Shown one piece after another: positions 43,540 to 56,723 of a DNA stretch of 64,000 bases (positions are counted from its first letter, which is position 1; every line of letters starts with the position of its first letter). This DNA is from Prostheceraeus crozeri (lineage: Eukaryota > Platyhelminthes > Polycladida > Euryleptidae). The notes beneath the pieces are model-generated. The model was not told the DNA's origin, searched no databases, and saw only the letters and a list, made by a program, of their open reading frames with translations. The stretch is taken from contig CAJQUW010016154.1 in the NCBI GenBank assembly GCA_907163375.1, positions 1 to 64,000 of the forward strand, in the 5' to 3' direction. Position numbers and translations under genes: made by a program.

Positions 43540-44900
43540 TCAAAAGTTCACACAGAAATATAACGAAAATATAAAATAAAACTGGAAAAAAACACTAAAA
43601 CAAACATATACAAGAAGCTCATCAGCAAGATGACCAACTGCTTTCGTCCCGTTTCGGGTACTTTAACATCTTGGACGAATAAGCAGTGGAGGACCCACAT
43701 CATAGGCGTACCCCATGAAAAATAAAATACACAGAAAATAACGTTATCCAAATATTGTGGATGTACTCAAATCATGCCACATTGGACGGACAATTTGTCT
43801 GCTTGAAAGCAAGCCAAACTTTAGCAGGAGTGAAAAATGCTTACGTAGAAGCTTTTCCATGCATCTTCTTAAATCACATAAAAGATAGCCTCTTTTTGTA
43901 AACAATTGGCATGTGATTTTAATCTTTTCAACAACATAGCATAAATGTGAGCAAATACCTAAATATCTAAAAATTGTACTCCCCATATATAGGAAGGAAG
44001 AATATTTTCAGGAAAGGTGAACAAAACAACTTCAAAAAGAAAATCATCTATCATCAACCTTGTGATAGACTGCTGAGTGGACTCCAACTTGAAAAAACTA
44101 ATATTAATCTCTAAATACGCTACACATTTGTTGTTAATCCCGTTTCATTCCGCAATCAAATCATCCGGGTAGATTTGCATTAACAAACTGTCAAAATGTT
44201 GATAATTAAAGATGCATAAGTCATCTATCTCGTATTGAGTGACAATAACTTCGCAAAGCCAAATTTCTTGCTTGATACTAACATTTCATAAACACAAATT
44301 CACAATGGAGAAGAAAAAGATCTGCCAACAAAGGGTTACAATTACCACACATTGGAACTCTACAAATCTGCTAAAAATAAGTCCGCCAAGAACCACATAA
44401 ACTTCAGATATTATGAAACGAACAGCGTCTATAAATTGTGCAAGATCAAAACAATGATAGCCATTATACATTCTCCTAGAGAAAAAGCTACGATTCCATC
44501 CCACACAAACATTTTCGCGAAGCAGAATCGAAAACCAAATCAGACAGTTGGAACAGGTGATAAAGCAATGTCATTTTGTCCAATATTAGTATACAGCGTC
44601 GACAAATCGTAAACTTGAGACGAAAAAACCTTATTACTTGAATTAACAATTTCTAAAGATTCCAAAGAAGATCTAATACTTCAAAAATGCCGGAGACCAA
44701 TGATATTCTGTATAACATCACAATAATTCTTAAAACTTTCTCTAGCAACAGTTAAACTATTATTCAGTATTACTGAAAGATTCTTGGTCGCACAATGACG
44801 TGCTCCAGCAATAAATCTGAACTTGAATGAATTCTTATGGAGCTTAGGAATCCATTCACTGTCATGACCAGTCACGGTCAATTACAGGTGAATTTTCGAG
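43540..44900 (-). pseudogene. Penelope-like RT relic (second type)
   Basis: On the minus strand the order is WIPKLHKNSFKFRFIAGARH (LPK.HK-type motif), VFSSQVYDLSTLYTNI (motif A, FDFSTLYTNIP), a decayed motif B (VLGGLIFSRFVEF..., expected FGG.IF.Q..GIPMGTNCAPL), and LFTKRGYLLCDLRRC with LRKHFSLLLKFG (C-terminal region). This set is typical of the PLE-type RTs found in cnidarians, molluscs and other invertebrates. At least five frame changes separate the blocks, so it is long dead. It differs from the PLE at 16-17 kb. Confidence 0.7.
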
Positions 44901-44960
44901 ATCAGTTAAATGTCCCCTTTCTGACACATGCTTAGCCATTTATGATCGCTCAAATTATAA

Positions 44961-45345
44961 GGCCTCAGCCACACTGTGAGCTTTTCCAAGCGTTTCCGAG
45001 CAAAGTGTTTTGCAGCAAATGTAAAGTCATCATTACAGCAGTTATAGACTGCCACACTGCGAGCAAAGCAAACCAGAGCGATTAATACCTTACGGACATA
45101 CGTTTGCTCGAGACGCTCGGGACGCTCGGGATGCTCGTGGTTGCTTTGCTTTCTGTATGGCGGAGGCCTAACTCACGAATTCCGCGTACGTATGCTCTTT
45201 TCTTTCTTCCAAGATCCTTCCTGACATCAAGGGGTTTTGGTCGGCGCTGCATAAATATGACAAGCTACGATGACCATTTACTTGAAACAAAGAAGTCATC
45301 TTCATTATCAGATCAACTACTCGAAGTGACTCATTAAATGGAACC
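44961..45345 (+). mobile_element. possible PIF/Harbinger-like end fragment
   Basis: TAA then GGCCTCAGCCACACTGTGAG resembles PIF/Harbinger termini next to a TWA target. The words GCCACACTGYGAGC recur at 44969 and 45051, and GACGCTCGG is tandemly repeated three times at 45112-45140. A matching right terminus was not found, so this is a truncated or misassigned element. The short ORF that follows (45155-45337) is unrecognised. Confidence 0.3.
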
Positions 45346-46099
45346 AATAAATCCAACGAACATGGATAATCTAACTTGTGACTCCTTAATCAAATACCGA
45401 CGTACAGAAAAATGATTTCTCCATTATCTATTCGATAGTATCAAATATAACTTGATTATGAAGATTGAAATACACATGACAAAACAAATCGATGCAAGAA
45501 GCTTGCGGTTTGCAGTGAAAGTTTGTTAGTATCATTCTCCGATGTGTTGGAGATCGTCATTAGATTCGTTTTATGAAATGCACATGCTAGTGGCATGAAG
45601 AGCAACAGTTGCGGTTCTCAAATAAAGTTGGGGGATGAGGGCTACTTGCATGAATCTGCTGAAAAAGTTCAAGCATCTACACATCATCTCCGATCGGATA
45701 TAGCCGATGAACTAAAGAACGTTCAACTCCAATAGCTAATCAGCGGTCGTCGTGCGTAGTTGTGTCTCTGCTATTCGTCGCAAGTGATATATTCATCGAT
45801 TTATTTCTGGAGGTTCCATTAATTCTACAGTATGTGTTGGAATTTTACATCGACTTCTTCGTCTCGTGGCCCTGAGTGTTAATGTCATATGCAATTTTCG
45901 TCGAAATCCCTCTGAAAGTCAATATCCTGGGATTTTTGTGACATTTTGTGCAGCAGTGAATCTATCTCACTATCATGATCTGTAACTTCTTTGGTGTTGA
46001 TGGTCTGCTGCTCATTTTGACGTCATCGCATATCAGGCACGTCTTGCAGAACATTTCTGCATTCTACGAATAAGTTCATCGAATATCATTGACTCTGTA

Positions 46100-49070
46100 G
46101 TTGTGTTGATGGTGCCGCGTAGCAGTGAAGCGGCTGGTAGTGAAGTACCTGGTTTGAGTCCTTCCTCTGTTACAATTTTTTGTTCATTTTCAAGAGTTAT
46201 GGTGAAAGCGACAAGATCCACCAACAATTCAGGCAATGATAATCCGAAGTTGGCTATATTGAGTGATTTACAAAACATCATTAGAAACTTGAAACAAGAT
46301 CCGTTGAGATCCTTCAAAGAGGAAATTAGTCAGTTGGAGATTCGGCTTAATTTCCTGACAATCGGATTGGCATCCTTGAAAAATTAGGTGATGATTGTCG
46401 ACGGATCAAAGATTCACAGCAAAGTGAAATCAATTAAGAAGCAAGGAGTAACAACGTAGTCATTTTGGGTCTTCCAGAGAGCAGTGGTTCCTTAGAAGAT
46501 CACAAAAAGGATGATATGGACAACGTTCAGAAAATCTTTCGCTTTTTGAATGTCACAGACATCTGTCCCATCGAGATTCGGCGAGTTGGAAAGATATCAA
46601 ACAGGCCTAGTAAGCCGCGACCACTCAAAGTTGTCCTTCCTAATCAAGGAGTCAAACATTCCATCTTTCGCTTATCAAAGACATTGAAAGATTCCAAAGA
46701 ATTCCGTCGTGTTTACATACAACCAGATAGAGCAAAACAGCAGCAACAAGATGGTTCGATCTTCGAAGGCAATTGGAAATGCAGAGAGAATCTGGTGAAG
46801 ATGTGGTCAACTTTAATGGCAAGATTTGTCGTCGCTCTCACCTGAAACATTTTCCGAACCGATTTTAAACCTACAAAGGTTTCCTTCAATTTTATTAGTC
46901 AACGATTTCAAACAAGATTGATTAACTACGTGGTCTCGTTGGAAATATAAAACCTTCCTGGATTGCGGTGACTGAGACTTGGTCAGCCGATGTCGTCCCT
47001 ACCCCTCCTTTTAACATCGAACATTATACCTGCTATAGAAGTGACAGACAGAATCGCGTTGTTGGAAGAGTGGCTTTATGGATCCACAACACTTTCACCT
47101 TTATCAGAGTGGACTATCATTGCTCCTTTGAGTGAATAGCAATGAAAAACAAATTACAAATACCATACCTATGTGTTTGTATGTACCTCCAAACCTGTGT
47201 GTGACTACTAAACAACTTATTATTGGTTTACATGTTCTCCCATTTTGATCGTCAGTTCAATAGCGATCCCTCTTTGAGTTTTATCATCTGTGGTGATTTC
47301 AATGACTTCGATGCTTCGATTTTTAGAGATTCGTTTTCTTGTGTTAATTGTGTAAATTCACCAACTAGAGAGAAAACTCTGTTTTGGACCATATTTGAAT
47401 CTCAGATAATATTTGCACATTTTACTCAGACCTGCAGCAATTGGTCCTCCTTTAGGCTCTCCTGATCACAACAGTGTATTTCTATCGTCAAGCTCAACTG
47501 TTCTATCAAGCAAGTGTATGAGAAGGACAGTGTTTGATTATCGGCGACATCATTTAAATGAGTTTCTAACTTCATTGAAAGATGCAAATTTCAGTGCGGT
47601 CTATGAACATTTGGATGTGAACGAAAAACTGCTTGCCTTTTATGAGGTCCTATTTGCAGCAATGAGTAGCATTCCTCAAAGAGAAGTCACATTGAACGAC
47701 ACACTGACAAACCCTGGATAACTCCACTTTTAAAAGCTCTAATTGAAGCCCGATGGATTGCTTTCCGTTCAAAGGACTGGCCCCGTTACAGACATCTGAT
47801 TGAAAAAGTTAGGAGCGAGATTATGATATCCAAACAACGATGAAGTGACAGAATTATGAATAAACGCAAAAATGTATGGGACATTGTAAAGGAGATTAAC
47901 GGAAATGTGGCAAAGAAGTCGGGTAATAAACTTCAAACCCATGAGTTTCTAAACGAGCTATCGCATCATCTTGCCAATCGCTCCTATTTTGATGCAGACG
48001 TCGAACAATCTTCATTTCTAATAATGCTTGGAATATGAAAATCAATGAGGAATATGTGTATGATTTATTGCGACGACTAGCGACTTCCAACGAAGCAATC
48101 AACAGGCCCAGATTCTGTGACCGCCAAACTTTTAAGTGAAGCTGCCGAACTGATCTCGGGTCCTCTTGCCCATTTATTTCAAACTTCTATTGAGTCCAGA
48201 GCGTTTCCAGACTTGTGGAAAAATTCATACATATCTCCAATTGAAAAGAAGAGTAATCCTGACATAAGTGATTATCGTCCAATCTGCTTGTCTCCTATAA
48301 TATACAAGATCTTTGAGAGATGTATGTTAACAGAAATGAAGAGTGAGATAGTGTCAAGTTTCGGCGATGATTAGCATGCTTGTCGTCCTAACTAACTGCT
48401 CGACGTCTACGGCGCTGATTAATCTCCATCATACCATTACTCCGTTTATGGAACAGGTAAGTAGGGTTGCTGTGCGGGTAACTTGCCTGGACTTATCAAA
48501 AACATTCGACAAGGTTCAACATAACCGAATTGTAAGTACCCTATTCGACAAAGGATTCAATACCGGTTTCTTTGACTTGGCTATCATCATACCTCGCATC
48601 GAAATGCCTGCGTATTCGAGCAAATAGTGTACTTGGTCTTCTCATTGAAGTCACGTCTGGGATTCCACAGGGGTCAGTATTAGGCCCTTTTCTTTTAAAC
48701 ATATTCATGTCCTCACTCAATGTGAAGCATCGAAATGCTCATCTCATAAAGTTCGCAGATGATATAACTTTGGTGGAATCTTGTGAGCGTGGTTGTGTTC
48801 CTCCATCATTTTTGTCTCATGTAATTGAATGGACAAAGGAAAAACGCATGTATTTGAACTTTTCTAAGTCCTGTGAATTATTAATTAAAAAGCCAAGAGT
48901 GTCTTACGAGGTCCCATTACCATATGCTGATAGTCAATATTCTATATTCAGTCAACCATAATCCGTTAGATGCAATCTGTTCTTCTGATTTCCAGAAACT
49001 TCTACGTGCTTCTTTTTATTCAGACACTTCGTTCACACTTAATCAATATTTCCATCAATGAATGTCCATT
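46100..49070 (+). mobile_element. CR1/L2-like LINE, decayed
   Basis: ORF1-like part: a helical segment (KEEISQLEIRLNFL), then NNVVILGLPESSGS and IEIRRVGKISNRPSKPRPLK with YIQPDRAKQQQQ. This is the RRM-type nucleic-acid-binding ORF1 core of CR1/L1-type LINEs (46380-46845). Endonuclease part: TETWSADV-like text, then FIICGDFNDFDASIF and PPLGSPDHNSVFLSSS (APE type). RT part (48.1-48.96 kb): WKNSYISPIEKKSNPDISDY with YRPICLSPIIYKIFERC, LDLSKTFDKVQH (motif A), SGIPQGSVLGPFLLNIFM (motif B) and LIKFADDITL (motif C, FADD). Six or more frame changes make it inactive. APE plus FADD and PQGSVLGP place it in the Jockey/CR1/L2 branch. Confidence 0.85.
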
Positions 49071-49098
49071 TATAATCAACCTTCTGGGGAAGTGTTCT

Positions 49099-49160
49099 AT
49101 GTAAATCTCTTATCTGATATTTTGCAATATCAGTGCGGAAATTGTTCAGACAGTTTTGAT
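49099..49160 (+). repeat. shared 60-bp motif, copy 2
   Basis: ATGTAAATCTCTTATCTGAT, TTTGCAATATCAG and TGTTCAGACAGT, inverted relative to 43389-43447 at about 90% identity. It lies just after the CR1-like LINE. Confidence 0.6.
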
Positions 49161-49599
49161 TGATTTCATAGAAAACCGTCAATGCTACGGCATTCACAGT
49201 AACATGGTACTTCTACCTCGTCTTCTCATGTCTAGGACAATTTTCTGTCGATTATCAAAATTGATATCACTAACTCAAACCATGGCAAGGTGTCCATAAA
49301 TTTAGAGTCCATAAATCTAGAGTCCATGTTGTGATATCCAGATAGTGATATCAAATTACGCGACTGGACTTAAAAACTATGTTGGTGGTAGAAATTGGCG
49401 ACACGGCCCTTGCATTGAACGTTTTTGTTGATACTTACATCAAGCCGAAGATGCATTAGTGAACCTGCTGAAAGCAATATTAAATTATCGCACAATGTAG
49501 ACGGTTTTAGGAAAGAATCTTACTTTGTTTGTTGATCTACATGTTTTGAAGACCAATACTGCCCCCGGTGAAACAAAACTGTCGAGAACTGTCGGTCCG

Positions 49600-49935
49600 T
49601 TGTCGGGAAGCCGACTCGGCTTAATGACGGCAAAGATCCTAATTTCCCGACTAGTTGCCGACGCATCGGTGAGCCGACAATGTCCCGACAGTTTCGCCGA
49701 CACGCTACCGACAATTCCGCAACAGCCGCCGAAAATGCCCCGACAGTTTCGCCGACACACTACCGATAATTCCCCGACAGCCGCCGACAATGCCCCGACA
49801 GTTTCGCCGACACGCTACCGACAATTCCCCGACAGCTGCTGCCGACACGCTTTCGACAAGTCCCCGACAGCCGCTGACAATTCCCCGACAGCCTCCGACA
49901 ATTCCCCGACAGCTGCCGCCGACAATTATCGACAA
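49600..49935. repeat. GC-rich CCGACA minisatellite
   Basis: Built from CCGACAATTCCC / CCGACAGCCG words. From about 49677 a roughly 55-bp unit (AATGCCCCGACAGTTTCGCC...) is repeated three times and then gives way to shorter 21-32-bp variants. It is strongly GC-rich in an AT-rich setting. Several frames are open on both strands; these are by-products of the repeat, not genes. Confidence 0.9.
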
Positions 49936-49944
49936 TTCATTTGA

Positions 49945-52651
49945 TGAAATTACAGCTATGAAGTTACAGCAGTGGCGTCGCGTGCTCCTATACCATAGGC
50001 TTTTGCTCCATAGTGGATTCCTATATTTCTGCAGCAGACAGCATGAACTGGATAAAATAATTAATTTGCCGCTATCTTAATTTCAGTGTATTTTCAAACA
50101 CATACAAGTACATGAACATTCAAGTCATGCTGGCATCTATGACAACAGAATGAAATGAAATGATGTTAGAAATAGATACTGATATTTAACTGAAAGTTAC
50201 ACTGAAATCCATAGACTACCCAATGTAGACTATTCTGCATGTGAATTGTGATTTGTGATTCACTGTAAGTCCTATGTGACGGCCTCTTCTTCTGAACAGC
50301 TTTATATGCATGCAATCCTAAGCTGATTGTTCGTCAACGCGACTCTTCTTTTCCTAAGATTTTAAACGTCTAATGAAAATGAAAATGTGATGTCGATTTC
50401 TCACATGACGCTTGTTCGCCTTGGTGAGATTAGAGAACATTCACTCTCGAAGAAGCTCTCGCCAACGCAAGACTCTGATGTGTTTATTATAGTCTGTCAA
50501 TCACTTACATGTTTTAAATTTAGAGCTGCTAAAATGTTTTTGTGCTCCTCCTCACATTCTATCCTTTGAGAGTGGTTTAGTTTTTATTTCAATGCCACGA
50601 ACTTCGCGTGAGATGGTTGGAGTTTTCTGCATAATCCCTCGGACGACTGGCCGGCGTAGAAAATAACCACTGTTGAAATCGCCGCCATAAACATAATATC
50701 ACCAATATGGCTTGAATCATTATCTCTGACTGAATCGTAAGCTTACATCAAATTATGGAAACTTCATCGCTATACCTTTCAGCGAATTCTCACCTTCCGA
50801 CCCGACATTCAGCCATTGGTGAACGCAGACACGACGATTCAACGCGTCATCATCTTCTCCAAAATTTAGCGAAGCCTCGAATAGGCATAACTGGCGCCTC
50901 TCTCTATCTCAATCTACGGATTTGTGAATAGATATTTTCTTACATTGTTGCTATGTATTTGCTTCTGCGCTTCTATCGGGAGAAGACGACTCTAATTATC
51001 AGCTAAGCGCACACGCTCCACATATCACACAAGCACACAACTCTCTGAGATTTGCTGTGAACACATCCCCGTCTCAATGTGTGATTGCTTAAAGATCCCT
51101 GCAGTTAACAGCTGAGCGCTGGCGCTCGTAACGTATTTGAGAGTAGTGACTTGAAACTGCAAAGTGTATGTAAAGTTGTAAACTTAAAGATCCTCTCAAA
51201 AGCAAAAAAATTAAAACTACTTCAATCAACCTTTGTGTTATGAACATAAATAATTATTTTTGGGTATGCGGCGAAGGCCTCGCAGGCACGGAGACGAGGC
51301 CACTGGTTATAGCCTATTTGACGTTGCAGTAAAATATTGAAGAAATTTGCTGTTGATATTGATGAATACTGTTGATCGCTGTCATCCTACTACGAAATGC
51401 TCCAAGGATTAACAGCAGAAAAACTCAATGCTGCTAAAACCAAAACATTCGGAGGCAGTAAAAAATAATCGTACAAGAAATTACTTTAGCGACTCACCTC
51501 AAAAGTAAATGTCGGCCTACAGAACAGTGGCATGTTTCTCTGCCATCGGCTGTGCTGGCTTGGTAGTATCAAGTTTCCATTTATGATGTCTTTTTGAGAG
51601 ACAACGATTTCGGTCTAAAATGCGCAATAAGATGCTTGATGCAAAAACATATTGAATATTATTGACGCATAAAAAGAAGAAGTTATAGAATTTAATATAA
51701 TTAAAATAAATAGGATCATACATTTAGGATAACATAATAAAAAGAAAAATGACATGAGCTTTTACTCACTTCATGTAATTATGCTGCTTAAAATCAATAA
51801 CATTACATTAATTGCTCGACCTGTTGTTACATTTATTTCCCGGCAAAAAATATTAAAGCGACAAGAATCACTATAATTATGTATTACATGAGCACTAGAC
51901 AAGTTCCGATGAAAAATGTGTCATAAAACAAATGACGAAATTATGATGATTGCGAAGGAGATAAAATGTAGTCTGGAAATCTCCAAAATCAAATATGCAG
52001 CTGACGATGAGTATAAAAAGGAAGTACAAGTATGACAAATATATCCATATCAGAACATCATTGCGAGTGTGGACCAATAGCGCAACTTTGGAAACAATTA
52101 CAAACAGCTAACAATCATGAAAAAGAAATAAAGCAAATGTCTGTCCGATTGTAAACATGATTCAGAGGGTGGGTCAAGTCAAGTCTAATTTGGAAATCTT
52201 TTAAGACAATTATAGAGAGCCAACAATCACGTAGAGATGATGCCTCTTTGCTTGAACATTAGCAGCAATTTGGCATTCCCTTACTTTTGAATCATTATCT
52301 GATGTAATTTATGCATGTGTAACTTAATGATGTGATTTATTCAGCCGTTATTGAACAATTTCGAGTAATTTCAACTACAGAACGCAGTCATCTTCAGGGT
52401 ATAAAATGATAACTGAACTGAGCATACCTTGATGGAATTTTAGGCATTTATAGATGCATGAATGAAGAATATGCATAAAGGTATATTTCTAAATGCTTTA
52501 AATTTTGAAATGCTTAAATTAATTTGTATTTTTTTACTGCTAAACAAATGTAAATAAATGCAAATTAATTGTTGTTTTTCTCACGATGAACGATGAACCT
52601 TCAGGGAACATAAATGTTAGGTCCTGTTTAATTAATTATAAGTTAGACAAA
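49945..52651. other. gene-free stretch
   Basis: No recognised gene. A somewhat GC-richer patch at 50580-51130 contains no ORF I can support. Confidence 0.4.
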
Positions 52652-53163
52652 TAGTCCGGCAAACAGAAGCTTCTGCAGGGAACAAGGCTGAAAATGAGGT
52701 TTTCACAATGATGTAGGCTGCACTCGATGCCTACCACGAATCAGCGCATCTGCAGAGCTCTAGCTAGTTCCTCTTGTCAGACAGGACCAAAGAAAAACGA
52801 ATTTTTTTGATAAAAATACGATTTTCTCTGTTTACTCTCAACAGTTGAAAACCATAGAGCCATAATTTTTGACATGGACATGATATGAAATGACCAGACG
52901 ACATATCATGCTGAAAATTATAGCTCTAGACACAATACTTTTCAATTGATAAGAAAAAACATAGAAAATTTCATTTTGTCGGAAAAACGTCAATTTGCGT
53001 CTCATTGAAAAACATTTGCTTTTCTTTGATCCTGTTTGACAAGAGGAACTAGAACTCGGTAGACGTGCAGATAGGTAGTCGCAGCTAGGGTGTACTACAT
53101 CATTCTGTGAAAGTCTCCTTTTCGACCTCGCTCCCTGCATAATTCGTTCTTGCTGCCGGACTA
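52652..53163. mobile_element. MITE with about 150-bp inverted repeats
   Basis: The left end TAGTCCGGCAAACAGAAG and right end (complement TAGTCCGGCAGCAAGAAC) start TIRs alignable for about 150 bp, through CTGCAGGGA, TTTCACA, GATGTAG and AGTTCCTCTTGTCA.ACAGGA. The spacer of about 200 bp has no coding similarity. The TSD is unclear (TA possible). Superfamily not assigned. Confidence 0.7.
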
Positions 53164-53630
53164 TAATATTTATGTTCCATGAAGATAGTTTCGTGAAGAC
53201 AAAAAATTAATTTCCATTAATTTATTTTTCATAAAATGATATGATAACTAACTTAGCATTCCCTTACTTTTGAAATGTTTACATTGAGTCTACGTATTTT
53301 TTCACAATTGCATCAGTTATGGCTTTCGTATTTTCATTTGTATTTCGATAACAGTATCAGTGCAAAAAAGAAGCAACGAACCAGTGGAAGTATGATAACA
53401 TTATAGTTTAATTGAGAATGTCAATATAGTCCTGTTTCCACAAAACGGAGCATGCACTTGAATTTTTACAGTTTTCATCATCATTATGTTATTACTTTGC
53501 CAATTTTAGATAGATGAAGATTGCGACTACATAATTCAAAAGTCTTTGTCATTCAGGAACTCGTCCGAAATGTTTAGCCTTGGTTCATCGGGCCAAGAGC
53601 CGATACACTACAAATCAATACAATACACTA

Positions 53631-54640
53631 CACTGTAAATCGCTCAATACCAATCACATGCGAAGGATGCATACCAAAATATCTTTTTGGTATATTTCTA
53701 TATTCTCTTGTTATATATTTGTAAGCTTTTCGTATGTTATTTCAAATGTGGTATGCTTTACATACTAAAGCCATACCAGCACAATGTCAAAGGAAAGCAT
53801 CAATCATGTCCTAAGTATGTTGATATAAAGCCTTTTGTCAATAAAGATCACACAAATGTTACTACTGTTTTGTAAGTAGTGAGATAATGACATTCAAGAG
53901 TCATACTTTCAATACTGAATTCGATTTTAATACACGTAAGTCTAAGGCATTTCATGAATAATCAATAAGATTTCAGCCATCAACAATTATGCATTATGTA
54001 ATTTTGAAATCAAGCATATTATCAATACGAAATAAAAACACATTATAATTCATGAACGCAAAATGTTTGAGATATATAAGTCAACAAGATTTCACTAAAG
54101 ATATCGTTTAAATGATATGATGTTTATCAACTTGGGTCATAAAGTAGAGTTAACTATACGACCTGTTAATGTTGCTAGACAAGTAGCAACGACCACAATC
54201 TCGTGGAGCATAAAATTCACAATAAATCTTATCTAGTTAAATATCACTCTATCAAACAAAAAATATTCACGACTGGTATTACCGAAAAAAGTTACTTGAC
54301 AGTGGCATGTAATATATATATATCTACATATATTTTGCTATGTGACTTAAAGCTGCACATACCAAACATATACCAGAGGCATACGAATAAGGATGAATTT
54401 GCACCGGGTTTCGTATATAAAACATACGAACAATTCGTATTTCAGTGTAAAACAGCCAATCACAGACAGAAGTTCGTATCGCTACATATCAATCACATGC
54501 GAAAGTAAGTGAGATGTGGTATGAAAAACATACCAGAATTCTGTAGACATACCAGAGTCTCGTATCAGATGTTAGTTTCAAATTGTATGTGATTTTGCTA
54601 TATGTTTGTATGTAATTTTCGTATCCTCCGATTTACAGTG
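53631..54640. mobile_element. CACTG-ended non-autonomous transposon
   Basis: A perfect 12-bp TIR, CACTGTAAATCG (53631-53642) and CGATTTACAGTG (54629-54640). Inside, the words CATACCA / TGGTATG and CGTATG occur at least ten times in both orientations, concentrated toward both ends, and CAATCACATGCGAA appears at both 53651 and 54491. Dense subterminal motif arrays with CACT. ends are characteristic of CACTA/EnSpm-type elements. There is no transposase in the 1.0 kb. Flanking triplets CTA and TAG do not form a direct TSD. Confidence 0.65.
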
Positions 54641-54645
54641 TAGGT

Positions 54646-55062
54646 GACTTTGCCACGCGTAATTACCGAGCACCCCAAACATCCGCGGTTAAGGACATTC
54701 TATTCTTCTACCCGCGTACATACGCGCTGTATTAAGAGTCAGAAATCACGTGATCTGATGCTGTCAAAATATGGGGAATGTTTATGAATACGCGCGGCCG
54801 AGTGTTTATGGTTTACTCGTCGTCTACGGTTGCCAGCGTTGCCGCTTGGCCCACGGATTAACCGCTAAGCATGTTCTGTCTGCCCTGAGCATGAAATTGA
54901 GGTCCTGTCACATGGTTTAGCCTCTCATACATAGACACATGAGACTTAAAATCAACATTACAGGACTGCCGACAGATGTTGCAGGAATGTCACGCACAGC
55001 CACGGATTAGGGTCATGTGTAATAGGGCGTGAATTACGCGTAATTGAGCGTGGCGTAGGTCT
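54646..55062. repeat. possible degenerate MITE, GC-rich
   Basis: GACTTTGCCACGCGTAATTA on the left and TAATTGAGCGTGGCGTAGGTC on the right are imperfect inverted copies bounding a GC-rich patch with GCGTAATT words. Low confidence; no TSD. Confidence 0.3.
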
Positions 55063-55079
55063 AATCACTGCGGTAATTT

Positions 55080-56710
55080 CACTTTCACATAGAAGTTTTA
55101 TAACCTTTTTCGAACACGAATACTTACTATCGCTTTAATGGTTGATTATTGCTTGACATCATTGATTATTGATCGCTCATTCTTGAGAAGAAAAAATAGT
55201 ATTAATAGACATTAATAAAAAAGGATGAACTTTTCTTATCATGTATTATTATTTATATCTATACACTTTATTCAGAGTTAGAAGCTAAAAACTGTTACAT
55301 TTACTAAATGAGGATATTAACTTTGCGACCGATATCCCTGAAAATAACTACTTGAACTATTATACGTGTATAAGATTTCACTATGGGTTAATAGTAAAAT
55401 TAATTTTTGCCATTATCAAAATGAAATCGTGTCAAGTTGCTCCCGTCCTTTACTAAACATAGTTGGGTATCCAGTTAACACCTTTGACAGCATCGATGAA
55501 AGAAGTACAGCTCTAATTCTCTTGGCATCGAACCTGGAAATAAAATCAAATTTCGTCTCAAGTGCTCTGCTAGAGATGGTCGCTCTGCTAGAGATATCGT
55601 TATCGACAAACGCTCGCGTAAATCAAAAACTATGTTAATGAAAATAAAGTTGTTCTAGATATTGAATTTATCAATGATAGTTTTTCTCGCAAAATTAATT
55701 ATCGTATTCGTAAACATAAACCGAACATTAAATTTGCAAATTAAGGTAACAAAATTATGTCACTTATTTCGAAACGAGAATAATAATAATAATAAACACT
55801 CTAATTGTTTTCTTTGTAGTAACTTCTTATTCAATAATTTAGTATGTTTTGTTAATATTAGTTTTGTTGTTTATCCGTTTATTTGGCATTTTAGTTCTAA
55901 TAGTTACATAGATGATCTTCACGCCCTTTTGGTTTGAGATTTGATGAACATCGCAAAGGAGCCACCCCAATGGGTTGTTCAATGTGCCCCACGCATGGGG
56001 AACATTGAATCATTTTGGTAGAAATTTTAAAATTAAAATTGTAAGGAGAATATAGTTGACCAGTTTGCGAGTCAGGCGATGAATTTCACAGGCAAGTAAA
56101 GAGAGTTTCTGATTCGATATAATTTATTGGTCGATTACACGTCACACAGCGTGACGGGCCTTCGGCGTCCAGCGCATTCTTAACGGTCGATGGTCAAATG
56201 GTGGTCTGCAAACTCGGTGTGAAGATTTCTAAAGAAGTGACTGATATTAAGAATTGTGTTGCTTGTTGAATGTGAGGTGATCAAAGTGAGAGGGCAGACT
56301 GTAGCAAGGTAATTCATGTCTTCTATTGATTGTTGGCTTCAAGGGTGTAATTGCTTTTGCTTCCGTGAATGTTGTGTCTAGAGTGTTCGTCAGCTTAGCA
56401 ATGAAATTGACCTGAAAATCCTCGATGCTACCTGGATCATTATATTTATTTTTATTATGCTCTTAGAGAGCGCTGGATGCAGACTTATTAATAATTGCAC
56501 GGCTTAATACTTTAGATGTGAAGCATGTATATTATCAAGATGTTTTGATCAATTACTTATTTCGAAAAAATTTAGTCTCTGATCAATCTTTACCATAGAT
56601 TTACCATTCTAATCTCTACCACAGGATATTTTCTACGAAAGACCAACAAAATCAAACGAAACAAACAAAACGAAGGTCAGTTGGCATTGCAAGAAATTTT
56701 CAAGATGAAT
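55080..56710. other. gene-free stretch
   Basis: Open frames at 55366-55937 are AT-rich and unrecognised, and no splice structure is evident. Confidence 0.35.
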
Positions 56711-56723
56711 AATACCTCTGAAT

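Noticed and set aside
49485-50080. Several overlapping open frames of 64-139 codons on both strands
   Set aside because: All arise from the CCGACA minisatellite, which lacks stops in many frames.
54646-55062. Host CpG-island promoter
   Set aside because: The GC-rich patch is bounded by imperfect inverted repeats and has no exon downstream; more likely a MITE relic.
55366-55937. Two overlapping open frames near 55.5 kb as a gene
   Set aside because: AT-driven composition, no motif, no splice or start context.
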